A DNA stretch of 64,000 nucleotides from Blastococcus saxobsidens DD2 (lineage in GTDB: Bacteria; Actinomycetota; Actinomycetes; Mycobacteriales; Geodermatophilaceae). The notes under the pieces were generated by a model. The model saw only the letters and a list, made by a program, of their open reading frames with translations, was not told the origin of the DNA and did not search any database. Both the position numbers and the translations under genes were made by a program. The stretch covers positions 3,823,541 through 3,887,540 of the forward strand of contig NC_016943.1 in assembly GCF_000284015.1 (NCBI RefSeq), written 5' to 3'. Positions 37,115 to 45,367 of the stretch are shown here, piece by piece. The number at the start of each line of letters is the position of its first letter. Position 1 is the first letter of the stretch.

Positions 37115-37460
37115 GTGGAGATGCGCGCACTCGCCGTTCCCGACGGCTACGTGCTGGACCTGGTACGGCACGGTGATACGCGTGGACGTTTCACGCAGCG
37201 GTACAACGCCGACGTGCTGTCCCAGCTCCTGGGACACCCGCCTGCCCCTCGCCCAGGACGACACAGCGTCTCCGAGGCGTCCTGCGCGGGGCGCACGTCG
37301 TGCTGCCGTGGCCGCCGACGTGGAGCGGGAGCTGTCGGCCAGGACCGTGCCCCCCCCCCCCCCCCCCCCCCCCCACCCGCTCGACGAGGCCCGGCGGCAG
37401 GGCCTGCTGCCCACCCTGGCGGAGTGCACCGCGCGGTACGCGGCGCTACGCCATGCCTAG
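37115..37460 (+). pseudogene. Degraded reading frame with a 25-C run
   Basis: This stretch looks coding but switches frame. One frame gives MRALAVPDGYVLDLVRHGDT and on to QRYNADVLSQLL. A second gives WDTRLPLAQDD. A third gives LRGVLRGAHVVLPWPP. The second frame returns with DVERELSARTV and, after the poly-C tract, PLDEARRQGLLPTLAECTAR to a stop at 37460. The family is not recognised. Either the gene is dead or the sequence here contains errors; the homopolymer argues that indels are likely. Confidence 0.4.
37350..37374 (+). repeat. Homopolymer run of 25 C
   Basis: Twenty-five consecutive cytosines lie within a broken reading frame. Such a tract is far beyond what base composition explains. 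It is prone to slippage both in the cell and in sequencing, so its length should be treated as uncertain. Confidence 0.9.
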
Positions 37461-37840
37461 GGCCGCCCGGGCAGCCGGCCCGGCCGCGGCCACAGCCGCC
37501 CCACGACCCGGCCGACGACCACGGCCGGGCCGAACGAGCGGCTGTCGTCGGTGGCGAACGGGTTGTCGCCCTCGACCCAGTGCCCGCCGGCGACGGCCCG
37601 GCGCACCCGTTTGACCACCAGGAGCTCCGGCCGCGCCGGAAACCCGGCCAGGACGACGTCGCCCGGCCGCACCCGCCCCGCCGGCCGGCTCCCCGGCCGC
37701 ACCCGGCGGGCGAGCAGCCGATCACCGGAGCGCACGGTCGGGGACATCGACGGCCCGCTCACCCGCACCAGGGCCCACGCACTCGGCAGCGGCTGCACCG
37801 GGCCGTTCGCGTGCTCTCTCGCACTGTCGCCGTCGATCAC
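37457..37840 (-). CDS. sodX: Nickel superoxide dismutase maturation protease (S26 family)
   Basis: A 127-residue signal-peptidase-like enzyme. The catalytic serine is in VSGPSMSPTVRSGDRLLA and the lysine in LLVVKRVRR, with the conserved EGDNPFATDDSRSFG strand near the end. There is no obvious transmembrane helix, as in cytosolic SodX. It removes the leader of SodN to expose the nickel-binding histidine. It is transcribed divergently from sodN, starting 51 bp away, a regulatory link. A GTG at 37840 is chosen as start; the frame has no suitable ATG. Confidence 0.85.
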   Translation of the reverse strand: MIDGDSAREHANGPVQPLPSAWALVRVSGPSMSPTVRSGDRLLARRVRPGSRPAGRVRPGDVVLAGFPARPELLVVKRVRRAVAGGHWVEGDNPFATDDSRSFGPAVVVGRVVGRLWPRPGRLPGRP

Positions 37841-37891
37841 CGCGAGTAGGGTCGCAGACGACACAACCCCACGACCTTCGGAGGCATCTTC

Positions 37892-38296
37892 ATGCGTCTC
37901 ACCCGCATGTTCTCCGCCGTGGAGGCCACCGCGCACTGCGACCTCCCCTGCGGCGTGTACGACCCGGCCCAGGCCCGCATCGAGGCGGAATCCGTCAAGG
38001 GCATCCAGGAGAAGTACCAGGCCAACGATGACCCGGTCTTCCGCACCCGCGCCATCATGATCAAGGAGCAGCGGGCGGAGCTGGTCAAGCACCACCTGTG
38101 GGTGCTGTGGACCGACTACTTCAAGCCGCCGCACTTCGAGAAGTACCCGCAGCTGCACGAGCTGTTCAACAAGGCCACCAAGCAGGCCGGCGCGGCCGGC
38201 GGCAAGGGCAGCATGGACCCCGCCGAGGGCCAGAAGCTGCTCGACTACATCGCCGAGATCGACAAGATCTTCTGGGAGACGAAGGCCGCCGCCTGA
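37892..38296 (+). CDS. sodN: Nickel superoxide dismutase
   Basis: A 134-residue NiSOD precursor. Residues 1-14 (MRLTRMFSAVEATA) form the leader that SodX removes. The mature protein begins HCDLPCGVYDPAQ, the nickel hook with His15, Cys16 and Cys20. The rest is the four-helix bundle, including EAESVKGIQEKY and FKPPHFEKYP. The enzyme dismutates superoxide as a hexamer in the cytoplasm. GGAGG lies nine bases before the ATG. A perfect 17-bp terminator hairpin follows. The spacer to divergent sodX probably contains a nickel-responsive (Nur-type) promoter, which I cannot identify by sequence. Confidence 0.97.
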   Translation: MRLTRMFSAVEATAHCDLPCGVYDPAQARIEAESVKGIQEKYQANDDPVFRTRAIMIKEQRAELVKHHLWVLWTDYFKPPHFEKYPQLHELFNKATKQAGAAGGKGSMDPAEGQKLLDYIAEIDKIFWETKAAA

Positions 38297-38313
38297 CGTT
38301 CCCCGCGCCATCC

Positions 38314-38351
38314 GCTGCTGCCGGACCACCACACGGTGGTCCGGCAGCAGC
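38314..38351 (+). terminator. Terminator hairpin after sodN
   Basis: GCTGCTGCCGGACCACC and GGTGGTCCGGCAGCAGC form a perfect 17-bp stem with the loop ACAC. It lies 18 bp after the sodN stop and has no U tract. It is one of the strongest hairpins in the window. Confidence 0.85.
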
Positions 38352-38406
38352 GTCGCGTGCGCCGTACCGGCCGCAGCGCTGCCGTACGTGCGCCTAGGGT
38401 CGGCCC

Positions 38407-39654
38407 ATGCGCGGTTCGGAGGACTTCGTGATCGACGTCGGAGATCTCCTCCAGAAGGTGGAGGCAGCTGCGCCCATCGAGGCGGTGGAAGCCGTCGCCG
38501 ACGCTCTCGGCGCGATGGTCGAGGCCCGCGGCGTCACCCTGCTGATCGCTGACTTCAGCGGCCGGGCCGTCGTCCGGCTGACCTCCGGCGCGCTGGTCGA
38601 GTGCGCGCGCGGGCACGGCATCGAGCAGGCCGAGACGCTGCCGCTGGCCGGCACCGTCTACGAGCGGGTCCTGCGGACGCAGGAGGCCGACGTCCGGGAG
38701 GACGGCGGCGGGGCTGTCATGGTCGTGCCGGTCACCGACCGCGGCGACGCGATCGGCGTCATCGAACTCGAGCTGGCCCGGTATCCCTCCGCCAAGGAGG
38801 TGGCCGACGTCCGTAGCGCGGCACATGCGCTCGCCTACGTCGTCATCGCCGCCCGCCGGCACACCGACGTGTTCGAGTGGGGCCAGCGCTCGACGCCCTT
38901 CGCGCTGGCCGCGGAGATCCAGCGCCGGCTGTTGCCCGCGTCCTACACGTGCGAGGCCGGCCAGTTCACCCTCGCCGGCTGGCTGGAGCCGGCCAGCTCG
39001 GTCGGCGGGGACACCTTCGACTACACGCAGGACCGCGACTGCCTCCAGCTTTCGATCACCGACGCCGTCGGCCACCAGGTGGCGGCGGCCCTGGTGGCCA
39101 CGCTGCTGGTGGGCGCCCTGCGGAACGGGCGACGCCGGGGCATGGATCTGGCCGACCAGGCCCGGTACGCCAACGACTCCCTCGTACAGCACGCGGGCCC
39201 CGGGCAGTTCGTCACCGGGCAGCTCGTCCGGGTGGATCTGCACGCCGGTACCGGGGTGATCGTCAACGCCGGGCACGTCCTCCCGCTGCGGCTGCGCGAC
39301 GGCAGGGTCGAGGAGATCGAGCTGCGGATCGACCCGCCGTTCGGTGTCGTGGCCGGCAAGTCCTTCGACGTGCAGTCCTTCCCGCTCCAGCCCGGTGACC
39401 GGATCGTCTTCCTGACCGACGGCATGCAGGAGCGGAACGCAGTCGACCTCGACGTCGCGCAGGCTCTCGCCGACACGGCCGACCAGCATCCGCGGGAGGT
39501 CGTCCACGCCCTCGGCAGGGCCGTCCTCAAGGAGACCGGCGGCGATCTCCGCGACGACGCCACCATGATCTGCCTCGACTGGTACGGCGGGCCGCCCCGA
39601 GCGCGCACCACCGAGGAGGGGGCCGACCCGGAGATCGCCTCGGGACCTGCCTGA
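38407..39654 (+). CDS. GAF and SpoIIE-type PP2C phosphatase
   Basis: A 415-residue signalling phosphatase. A GAF-like domain (about residues 20-155: VTLLIADFSGRAV, MVVPVTDRGDAIGVIELEL) precedes a PPM phosphatase of the SpoIIE/RsbU type (about 165-395). Family blocks are LAAEIQRRLLP, SVGGDTFDY, ITDAVGHQVAAAL, VNAGHVLPLRLR, LTDGMQERN and GDLRDDATMICLD, with the metal-binding aspartates present. It probably dephosphorylates an anti-anti-sigma factor, but no such gene is nearby. TAGGGT ends 6 bp before the ATG and no ribosome site is seen, so the mRNA may be leaderless. Confidence 0.88.
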   Translation: MRGSEDFVIDVGDLLQKVEAAAPIEAVEAVADALGAMVEARGVTLLIADFSGRAVVRLTSGALVECARGHGIEQAETLPLAGTVYERVLRTQEADVREDGGGAVMVVPVTDRGDAIGVIELELARYPSAKEVADVRSAAHALAYVVIAARRHTDVFEWGQRSTPFALAAEIQRRLLPASYTCEAGQFTLAGWLEPASSVGGDTFDYTQDRDCLQLSITDAVGHQVAAALVATLLVGALRNGRRRGMDLADQARYANDSLVQHAGPGQFVTGQLVRVDLHAGTGVIVNAGHVLPLRLRDGRVEEIELRIDPPFGVVAGKSFDVQSFPLQPGDRIVFLTDGMQERNAVDLDVAQALADTADQHPREVVHALGRAVLKETGGDLRDDATMICLDWYGGPPRARTTEEGADPEIASGPA

Positions 39655-39706
39655 ACCGGCCGGCGTCCGAACCGACCCGGGGTGTGGCCGGTACGGTCTG
39701 AGGACG

Positions 39707-40372
39707 ATGCGCATCGACCCCGCCGGGTGGCCCTTCATCACCGGACCGCTGGCCCCTGCCGCCCTGCTCGCTGCAGGAGGCCGTGCCACGGGCCGTCGTT
39801 GGCCTCGCCTGGCCGCCTGGCCCCTGCTCGGCATGTCCGCCTACATGGCGCTCTTCTTCCGCGACCCCGACCGCCGGTGCGACACCACCCCGGCCGGTCC
39901 CGACGACGTCCTGTCCCCCGCCGACGGTGTGGTCATGGTCGCCGGCGAGCCGCAGGCGGGCGTCGCACCCGAGGGCGACTGGCAGCAGGTCAGCGTCTTC
40001 CTGTCGGTGGTCGACGTGCACGTCAACCGCTCCCCCTACCGGGGCGAGGTCGTGGAGAGCTCCTACCGCAAGGGGAGCTTCCTCGCCGCGTACCGCAAGG
40101 AGTCGGCGCACCGGAACGAGCGCAGCGAGCTGTGGCTGCGTGACGGCGAGCGCACGGTCGTCTTCCGGCAGATCGTGGGTGTGCTGGCGCGGCGGATCGT
40201 CACCCGCACCGGTCCCGGCCAGTCGCTGGAGACCGGTGAGCGGATGGGGCTGATGAAGTTCGGCTCCCGCATGGACGTGTTCGTGCCGCCCGAGTGCACG
40301 ATCACCGTGACGAAGGGGCAGCGCGTGCGGGGCGGCGAGACCGTCATCGCCCGCTGGCCCTCGACCAACTGA
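39707..40372 (+). CDS. psd: Phosphatidylserine decarboxylase
   Basis: A 221-residue PSD of the short (type II, PsdA-like) class. A hydrophobic N-terminus (about residues 15-52) anchors it. RDPDR, LSPADGVV, FLSVVDVHVNRSPYRGEV and SYRKGSFLAAY are conserved. Self-cleavage at Gly-Ser in MKFGSRMDVF would create the pyruvoyl cofactor. It makes phosphatidylethanolamine from phosphatidylserine. TACGGT lies 9 bp before the ATG. pssA starts 11 bp downstream, so substrate supply and use share an operon. Confidence 0.93.
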   Translation: MRIDPAGWPFITGPLAPAALLAAGGRATGRRWPRLAAWPLLGMSAYMALFFRDPDRRCDTTPAGPDDVLSPADGVVMVAGEPQAGVAPEGDWQQVSVFLSVVDVHVNRSPYRGEVVESSYRKGSFLAAYRKESAHRNERSELWLRDGERTVVFRQIVGVLARRIVTRTGPGQSLETGERMGLMKFGSRMDVFVPPECTITVTKGQRVRGGETVIARWPSTN

Positions 40373-40383
40373 GGGAGCGTCGC

Positions 40384-41211
40384 GTGCCCAGCTCCGCATC
40401 CGGCGAACGCCCGCCGCAGACGCGCCGGACGGCCACCGTCGAATTCGTCCGCGGCTCGGTGCGGGGCAGCCGGCGCCGAGCGCTGGCGACGCTTCCCAGC
40501 CTGTTCACCCTCGCGAACATGCTCTGCGGCTTCGCCGCCATCCTGGTCTCGATCCGTGGCCAGTACACCCTCGCCGCGGTGCTGATCGGGCTCTCGGTGC
40601 TCTTCGACATCACCGACGGCGCCGTCGCCCGCCTGGTCGGGGCCGTGACGCCCTTCGGCCTGCAGTTCGACTCGCTGGCCGATCTGGTGTCCTTCGGGTT
40701 GGCGCCGGCGTTGCTGGCCTTCACCCTCTTCTCCGAGGGCCGCGACGAGTGGGACCCGCTCGGCTGGGTCGTCTGCTTCCTGTGGGTGGCCTGCGCGGCG
40801 ATCCGGCTGGCCCGGTTCAACACCACGATCGACCCGACGGCGGACAAGCGGTACTTCATCGGCATGCCCAGCCCCGGCGCCGCCGGCATCGTGCTGGCGT
40901 CGGTGTTCGCCTTCGGGGACTCCATGCAGGGCCGCGACCGGCTCTGGGTGCTGCTGGTCGTGGCGCTGCCGGCGGTGCTGATGGTCACCAACATCCGGTT
41001 CCGGTCGTTCCGGTCGCTGGTCAGCCCCAAGAGCGGGCGCCCCTACGGCCTGATCGCCGCTGCTGTGCTGCTGGTCGTCGGCCTTGCCCTCTGGCCCGTG
41101 GTCACCTTCTGCCTGCTGGCCTACGGCTACCTGTTCGCGCCGGTCCTCGTGCCGGTCGTCGCTCCGCTGGCCGGGCTGCTGCCGGCGAGGCTGAAGGAGG
41201 TCCTCTCATGA
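40384..41211 (+). CDS. pssA: CDP-diacylglycerol-serine O-phosphatidyltransferase
   Basis: A 275-residue CDP-alcohol phosphatidyltransferase with about seven membrane segments. The catalytic motif DG-x2-AR-x8-G-x3-D-x3-D is visible as ITDGAVARLVGAVTPFGLQF followed by DSLAD. SLFTLANMLCGFAAI and RLARFN are family features, and KRYFIGMPSPGAA is typical of PssA. It makes phosphatidylserine at the membrane. The GTG at 40384 follows GGGAG. Its last codons overlap the start of a GNAT gene. Confidence 0.93.
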   Translation: MPSSASGERPPQTRRTATVEFVRGSVRGSRRRALATLPSLFTLANMLCGFAAILVSIRGQYTLAAVLIGLSVLFDITDGAVARLVGAVTPFGLQFDSLADLVSFGLAPALLAFTLFSEGRDEWDPLGWVVCFLWVACAAIRLARFNTTIDPTADKRYFIGMPSPGAAGIVLASVFAFGDSMQGRDRLWVLLVVALPAVLMVTNIRFRSFRSLVSPKSGRPYGLIAAAVLLVVGLALWPVVTFCLLAYGYLFAPVLVPVVAPLAGLLPARLKEVLS

Positions 41212-41687
41212 GCGTGCGCCCCGTCCGCGCCGACGACGTACCCGCCGTCGTCGGCCTGGTCCGCGAACTGGCCGAGTACGAGAAGGCGCTGCACGAGGTG
41301 CGCCTCACCGAGGAGCAACTCGCCGCATGCCTGTTCGGCGACTCCCCGGCGCTGTTCGGCCACGTGGCCGAGCACGAGGGCACCGTGGTCGGCATCGCCC
41401 TGTGGTTCCTGAACTTCTCCACCTGGCGCGGCACCCACGGGGTGTACCTCGAGGACCTGTACGTCCAGCCGCAGCACCGCGGCAGCGGCCTGGGCCGGGA
41501 GCTGCTCCGCACCCTCGCCCAGGTCTGCGTCGACGGGGGATACTCCCGGCTCGAGTGGTCGGTGCTCGACTGGAACGCCCCGTCCATCGAGTTCTACCGG
41601 GCCGCCGGCGCCGTCCCCATGGACGAGTGGACGGTCTTCCGCCTCACCGACGGCGCCCTGGGCTCCTTCGCCGCCGACCGCCGCTGA
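41208..41687 (+). CDS. GNAT acetyltransferase, spermidine/thialysine-acetyltransferase-like
   Basis: A 159-residue GNAT enzyme. The sequence LVRELAEYEKALHEVRLTEE, GIALWFLNFSTWRGTHGVYL and EDLYVQPQHRGSGLGRELL with WSVLDWNAPSIEFYRAAGA closely follows the SSAT/SAT2 type that acetylates polyamines or thialysine. AAGGAGG precedes the ATG, which overlaps the pssA stop (ATGA). Its link to phospholipid synthesis is positional only. Confidence 0.85.
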   Translation: MSVRPVRADDVPAVVGLVRELAEYEKALHEVRLTEEQLAACLFGDSPALFGHVAEHEGTVVGIALWFLNFSTWRGTHGVYLEDLYVQPQHRGSGLGRELLRTLAQVCVDGGYSRLEWSVLDWNAPSIEFYRAAGAVPMDEWTVFRLTDGALGSFAADRR

Positions 41688-41765
41688 GACACGCACCGAG
41701 GCCTGGACCGGCGCGCCCGAGAGCGGCACGATGCCGCCACCCGGTAGTCCCCCGAGGAGCGCGCC

Positions 41766-42236
41766 ATGCCTCGACCGTTCGCCGTGCACCGTGACGACGC
41801 CCCCGCGTACTGGTCCCTGGGCGAGCTGCTGACCGTCCTGGCCACCGGCGAGCAGACCGGCGGCGCCTTCAGCCTGCTCGAGGAGCGGTTGCCCCGGGGG
41901 GCCGAGCCGCCGCCGCACGTCCACCACCGGGAGGACGAGTCGTTCCTGGTCCTGGCCGGCGAGCTCACCGTCCAGGCCGGCGACGACCTCTTCCGCGCCC
42001 GCGCCGGCTCGTTGGTGTTCTGCCCCCGGGACGTCCCGCACCTGTTGACCGTGGAGTCCGAGGAGGTGCGGATGCTCACGCTCTGCACGCCCGGCGGCGT
42101 GGAGCGGTTGTTCGTGGAGCTGGGCGAGCCGGCCACCGCCCCCACCCTGCCGCCGCACGACCGTGCACCCGACCCCGAGCGGGTCGTCACGCTGGCCGCC
42201 CACTACGGAGCCGAGGTGCTGACCACCTGGCCGTGA
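41766..42236 (+). CDS. Cupin-domain protein
   Basis: A 156-residue single cupin of the quercetinase-like group. Motif 1 is PPPHVHHREDESFLVLAGE and motif 2 is GSLVFCPRDVPHLLTV, giving the usual three histidines and one glutamate for a metal. It may be a dioxygenase or a regulator of sugar-type ligands; the substrate is unknown. GAGGAG lies eight bases before the ATG. The next gene begins within or just after its stop codon. Confidence 0.82.
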   Translation: MPRPFAVHRDDAPAYWSLGELLTVLATGEQTGGAFSLLEERLPRGAEPPPHVHHREDESFLVLAGELTVQAGDDLFRARAGSLVFCPRDVPHLLTVESEEVRMLTLCTPGGVERLFVELGEPATAPTLPPHDRAPDPERVVTLAAHYGAEVLTTWP

Positions 42237-42259
42237 CCGGAAGCGCTAGCGTTCGCCGC

Positions 42260-43042
42260 GTGACCACCGAGCGCGGGCCCATCGAGTGCTGGCTGACCGA
42301 CATGGACGGCGTCCTCGTCCACGAGGGCAACGCCCTGCCGGGAGCCAGGGAGTTCCTCGACCGGCTCGTCGAACGTCGTCGCCGGTTCCTGGTGCTCACG
42401 AACAACTCGATCTTCACGCCGCGCGACCTCGCCGCCCGCCTGGCCCGCGGCGGGCTGCAGGTGCCCGAGGAGGCGATCTTCACCTCCGCCCTCGCCACGG
42501 CGGACTTCCTCACCTCCCAACTGCCCGGCGGCTCGGCGTACGTCATCGGTGAGGCCGGGCTGACCACCGCGCTCTACGAGGCCGGCTACACGCTCACCGA
42601 CACCGATCCGGACTACGTCGTCCTCGGCGAGACGCGCACGTACTCCTTCGAGGCGATCACCCGCGCCGTCCGCCTGGTCGCCAAGGGCGCCCGCTTCATC
42701 GCGACCAACCCGGACGTGACCGGCCCCTCCCCCGAGGGCCCGCTGCCGGCCACCGGCTCGGTGGCCGCGATGATCACCGCGGCCACCGGCGCGAAGCCCT
42801 ACTTCGTGGGCAAGCCCAACCCGATGATGTTCCGCAGCGCGATGAACCGGATCGAGGCCCACTCGGAATCCACGATGATGGTCGGCGACCGCATGGACAC
42901 CGATGTCGTGGCCGGGATCGAGGCCGGGCTGGAGACGGTCCTGGTGCTCACCGGCTCCACCGCGGCCAGCGAGGTCAGCCGCTTCCCGTTCCGCCCCAGC
43001 CGGGTGTGCGACTCGATCGCCGACGTGATCGACCTGATCTGA
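42260..43042 (+). CDS. HAD-IIA family phosphatase (NagD-like)
   Basis: A 260-residue HAD hydrolase. Motif I is LTDMDGVLVHEG, motif II VLTNNSIFTPRDLA, motif III the lysine in YFVGKPNPMMF and motif IV GDRMDTDVVAG. The C2-type cap lies between motifs II and III, as in NagD and 4-nitrophenylphosphatase-like enzymes. The GTG at 42260 is preferred because TAGCGT ends 6 bp before it; a GTG at 42233 overlapping the cupin stop is the alternative. The substrate is probably a small phosphorylated metabolite. Confidence 0.87.
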   Translation: MTTERGPIECWLTDMDGVLVHEGNALPGAREFLDRLVERRRRFLVLTNNSIFTPRDLAARLARGGLQVPEEAIFTSALATADFLTSQLPGGSAYVIGEAGLTTALYEAGYTLTDTDPDYVVLGETRTYSFEAITRAVRLVAKGARFIATNPDVTGPSPEGPLPATGSVAAMITAATGAKPYFVGKPNPMMFRSAMNRIEAHSESTMMVGDRMDTDVVAGIEAGLETVLVLTGSTAASEVSRFPFRPSRVCDSIADVIDLI

Positions 43043-43110
43043 CCCAGGCATAGGAACCTGTGCCTATGGTCTTGGGGCGCCTTCCGTATGCATAGCTTCC
43101 TATGCCTGGG
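43043..43110. terminator. Inverted repeat between convergent genes
   Basis: CCCAGGCATAGGAA (43043-43056) and TTCCTATGCCTGGG (43097-43110) are perfect 14-bp arms around a 40-bp spacer that repeats parts of the arms. The site starts directly after the HAD stop codon and faces the convergent membrane protein gene, so it may be a bidirectional terminator. The right arm runs into a tandem repeat. Confidence 0.5.
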
Positions 43111-43159
43111 CGGTGGCGCGCTCCCGTGCCTGGGCGGTGGCGCGCTCCCGTGCCTGGGC
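43103..43159 (+). repeat. 24-bp tandem repeat
   Basis: Two exact 24-bp units (43103-43126 and 43127-43150), each beginning TGCCTGGGCGGTGGCG, are followed by the first nine bases of a third. They lie in the gap before the end of the minus-strand membrane protein gene. Copy number may vary between strains. Confidence 0.8.
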
Positions 43160-43170
43160 CGGGCCGTGGT

Positions 43171-43653
43171 TCAGCGGTCGAGATAGACCAGCCGGGACTC
43201 CGGGGTCGCCAGCAGGTAGAGCACCGTGGCCACGAGCGCGAGGACCGGCAGGCCGACCAGCGGCAGCTGGGCGGAGAACGCGAACGTGAAGCCGGTCAGG
43301 CCGAGGAAGAGCTGGAGCGCGATCACCGGCCCCCGGGCCCAGCCGGCCACCCGCCACAGACCGCGGGCCCCGGCACCCAGGACGCCCGCGACCACGGCGG
43401 CGAGCACCACCTCGGCCAGCGCCCGGGGCACGCTCTCCGGGCTCCCGGTCAGCGTCAGGAACAGCAGGACCAGGGCGCCGAGCGCGAAGGCCAGCGCCTC
43501 GAGGGCGACCGCCAGCGCCGCCCGGCGCAGGGACGCCGGCGCCTCGGTCGCGGGCCGCGTGGGGCGCGGCGCCGGCTGTGCCGCCGCGGCGCCGAACAAC
43601 CGGTCGGCCAGGCGACGGGGCGGCGGGGACGGCGCGCTGCGGTCCTCGGTCAC
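43171..43653 (-). CDS. Integral membrane protein (Rv3217c position)
   Basis: A 160-residue protein with a proline-rich cytosolic N-terminus (about 45 residues) and four predicted membrane helices: ALEALAFALGALVLLFLTL, AEVVLAAVVAGVLGAG, PVIALQLFLGLTGFTF and VGLPVLALVATVLYLL. The ending ATPESRLVYLDR looks conserved. Its place next to the lipid kinase and whiB1 matches Rv3217c in Mycobacterium tuberculosis, also a membrane protein; that equivalence is from synteny. GTG start with TAGTCT 7 bp upstream suggests a leaderless mRNA. Function unknown. Confidence 0.75.
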   Translation of the reverse strand: MTEDRSAPSPPPRRLADRLFGAAAAQPAPRPTRPATEAPASLRRAALAVALEALAFALGALVLLFLTLTGSPESVPRALAEVVLAAVVAGVLGAGARGLWRVAGWARGPVIALQLFLGLTGFTFAFSAQLPLVGLPVLALVATVLYLLATPESRLVYLDR

Positions 43654-43743
43654 GACGGCGAGACTACGCGGCACATCCGGCCCCCGGCCCGGCTTCCCCG
43701 CTTCCTCCCACGGCCGTCCGGCGCCGCTGGATAGCCTGGCGGC

Positions 43744-44763
43744 ATGCGCGCGCTCGTGGTGGTCAACCCTGCGGCGACCACCACGACCGCCAACATGCGA
43801 AACGTGCTGGTCGGCGCTCTCGCCAGCGAGCTCAAGGTCGACGTCGCCGAGACCGGCCACCGCGGGCACGCCCGCGAACTCGCCGCCCAGGCCGCGGCGG
43901 AGGGGATCGACGTCGTGGTCTCCCTGGGCGGCGACGGGACGGTCAACGAAGTGGTCAACGGCCTGTTGAGCGACGGTCCCGGGCCGGCGGTGCCCACCCT
44001 GGCCGTCGTCCCCGGCGGATCGACGAACGTCTTCTCCCGCGCCCTGGGCCGCTCTCGGGACCCGGTGGAGGCCACCGCCGAGATCCTGGCCGCGCTCCGG
44101 GCGGGCCGGACCCGCATGGTGTCGCTGGGCACGGCGCGCGCCACGGGCACCAGCACGGCGGCGGTCAGCGGTGTCGCGCCGGCCGTGGCCGAGGCCGTGG
44201 CCCGGGCCGACGCCGACGAGTCGGGGTGGACCGCGCCACGCTGGTTCGTCTTCGCCGCCGGATTCGGCTTCGACGCCGACGTCATCGCCCGGGTGGAGGC
44301 CCGCCGGGCCCAGGGACGGCGGTCCACCGGGGCGCTGTACGTACGCGAGGCCACCAGCGCCTTCCTGTTCGGCCGGGAGCGGCGCCGTCCGGCCATGAGC
44401 CTGCGAGTGCCCGGCGAACCCGACCTGGACGGGCTGTTCCTCTGCCTGATCTCCAACGTGAGTCCCTGGACGTATCTGGGCGCGCGCCCGGTGAACCCGA
44501 CGCCCGAGGCGTCCTTCGAGACCGGGCTCGACGTGTTCGCCCTCGGCCGCACGAGCACCGCCCGGATGCTGCGGGCGCTGCGGCAGACGATGGCGAAGGA
44601 GCCCGACCTCCGGGGCCGGGGGCTGCACCGACGGCACGACCTCCGGCAGCTCACGCTGACGGCTGAGCGCCCGCAGGGCTGGCAGGTCGACGGCGACCAC
44701 CTCGGGACCGCCACCGGGCTGCGCATCGAGAACGTGCCGGATGCGCTCCGGGTAGTGGCCTGA
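43744..44763 (+). CDS. Diacylglycerol kinase-family lipid kinase
   Basis: A 339-residue DAGK catalytic-domain protein. The first strand is MRALVVVNPAA, the nucleotide loop VVSLGGDGTVNEVVNGLL near residue 60 and the proline-glycine turn VVPGGSTNVFSRAL. The C-terminal half has the usual beta-rich fold with FGFDADVI. It should phosphorylate a lipid alcohol such as diacylglycerol or sphingosine-like base at the membrane. It occupies the Rv3218 position beside whiB1. TAGCCT ends 6 bp before the ATG, again without a ribosome site. Confidence 0.87.
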   Translation: MRALVVVNPAATTTTANMRNVLVGALASELKVDVAETGHRGHARELAAQAAAEGIDVVVSLGGDGTVNEVVNGLLSDGPGPAVPTLAVVPGGSTNVFSRALGRSRDPVEATAEILAALRAGRTRMVSLGTARATGTSTAAVSGVAPAVAEAVARADADESGWTAPRWFVFAAGFGFDADVIARVEARRAQGRRSTGALYVREATSAFLFGRERRRPAMSLRVPGEPDLDGLFLCLISNVSPWTYLGARPVNPTPEASFETGLDVFALGRTSTARMLRALRQTMAKEPDLRGRGLHRRHDLRQLTLTAERPQGWQVDGDHLGTATGLRIENVPDALRVVA

Positions 44764-45042
44764 TCCGATTTCTTGCGCGCCGGCGCGGCGAGATTCGTCC
44801 CGCCGAGTGGCGGGCCTATCACGGCCATGGTGAGGTTGCTCACGCGGGGGTCCGCCCTCAGCCCGTTTCCCTTGACAGGCGTCCGTGCCGTGAAAACATC
44901 GCTGCTGGAACGCAACCTGTCGGTAACACAGCGGAAAGTCGCTGCCGCCATGGCGCTGGGTACACCGGTGTCGGCCCGGCGAAGGCGGACCGAGCAGGCG
45001 ACTGACGCAAAATCCGTAGACGACATCGAGGAGTACAACGCC

Positions 45043-45294
45043 ATGGACTGGCGCCACCGCGCGCTCTGCCGGGACGAGGATCCGGAGCTGTTCTTCCCGA
45101 TCGGGACGACCGGCCCGGCCCTGGTCCAGATCGAGCAGGCGAAGGCCGTGTGCCAGCGCTGTCCGGCCGTGCAGCCGTGCCTGGACTGGGCCCTGCGCTC
45201 GGGTCAGGACTCCGGTGTCTGGGGTGGGCTCTCCGAGGACGAGCGACGCGCGCTGAAGCGCCGTCAGGCTCGGACCCGGGTGCACACCGCCTGA
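45043..45294 (+). CDS. whiB1: WhiB1-type iron-sulfur transcription factor
   Basis: An 83-residue Wbl protein. Four cysteines (RALCRD, AVCQRCPAVQPC) bind a [4Fe-4S] cluster, GVWGGLSEDERR is the turn that contacts sigma factor, and the basic tail KRRQARTR binds DNA. Length and sequence match WhiB1, an essential nitric-oxide-sensitive regulator that binds SigA in mycobacteria. The ATG follows GAGGAG. The long upstream region (about 280 bp, 44764-45042) has no gene; a TTGACA at 44872 is a possible -35 box. It sits next to convergent pdtaS, as in M. tuberculosis. Confidence 0.95.
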   Translation: MDWRHRALCRDEDPELFFPIGTTGPALVQIEQAKAVCQRCPAVQPCLDWALRSGQDSGVWGGLSEDERRALKRRQARTRVHTA

Positions 45295-45367
45295 TCCGGA
45301 GAACACGACCGGCTGCGGGGGACGCCCCCGCGGCCACTGCACCACCGCGATCGCACTGACCGCCACG

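Noticed and set aside
37350-37374. Definite phase-variation switch
   Set aside because: The tract is long enough, but the surrounding frame is broken in several other places, so decay or sequence error is as likely.
44872-44900. Sigma-70-type promoter before whiB1 (TTGACA)
   Set aside because: The -35 box is good, but no convincing -10 box lies 16-18 bp downstream, so it is mentioned only as a possibility.
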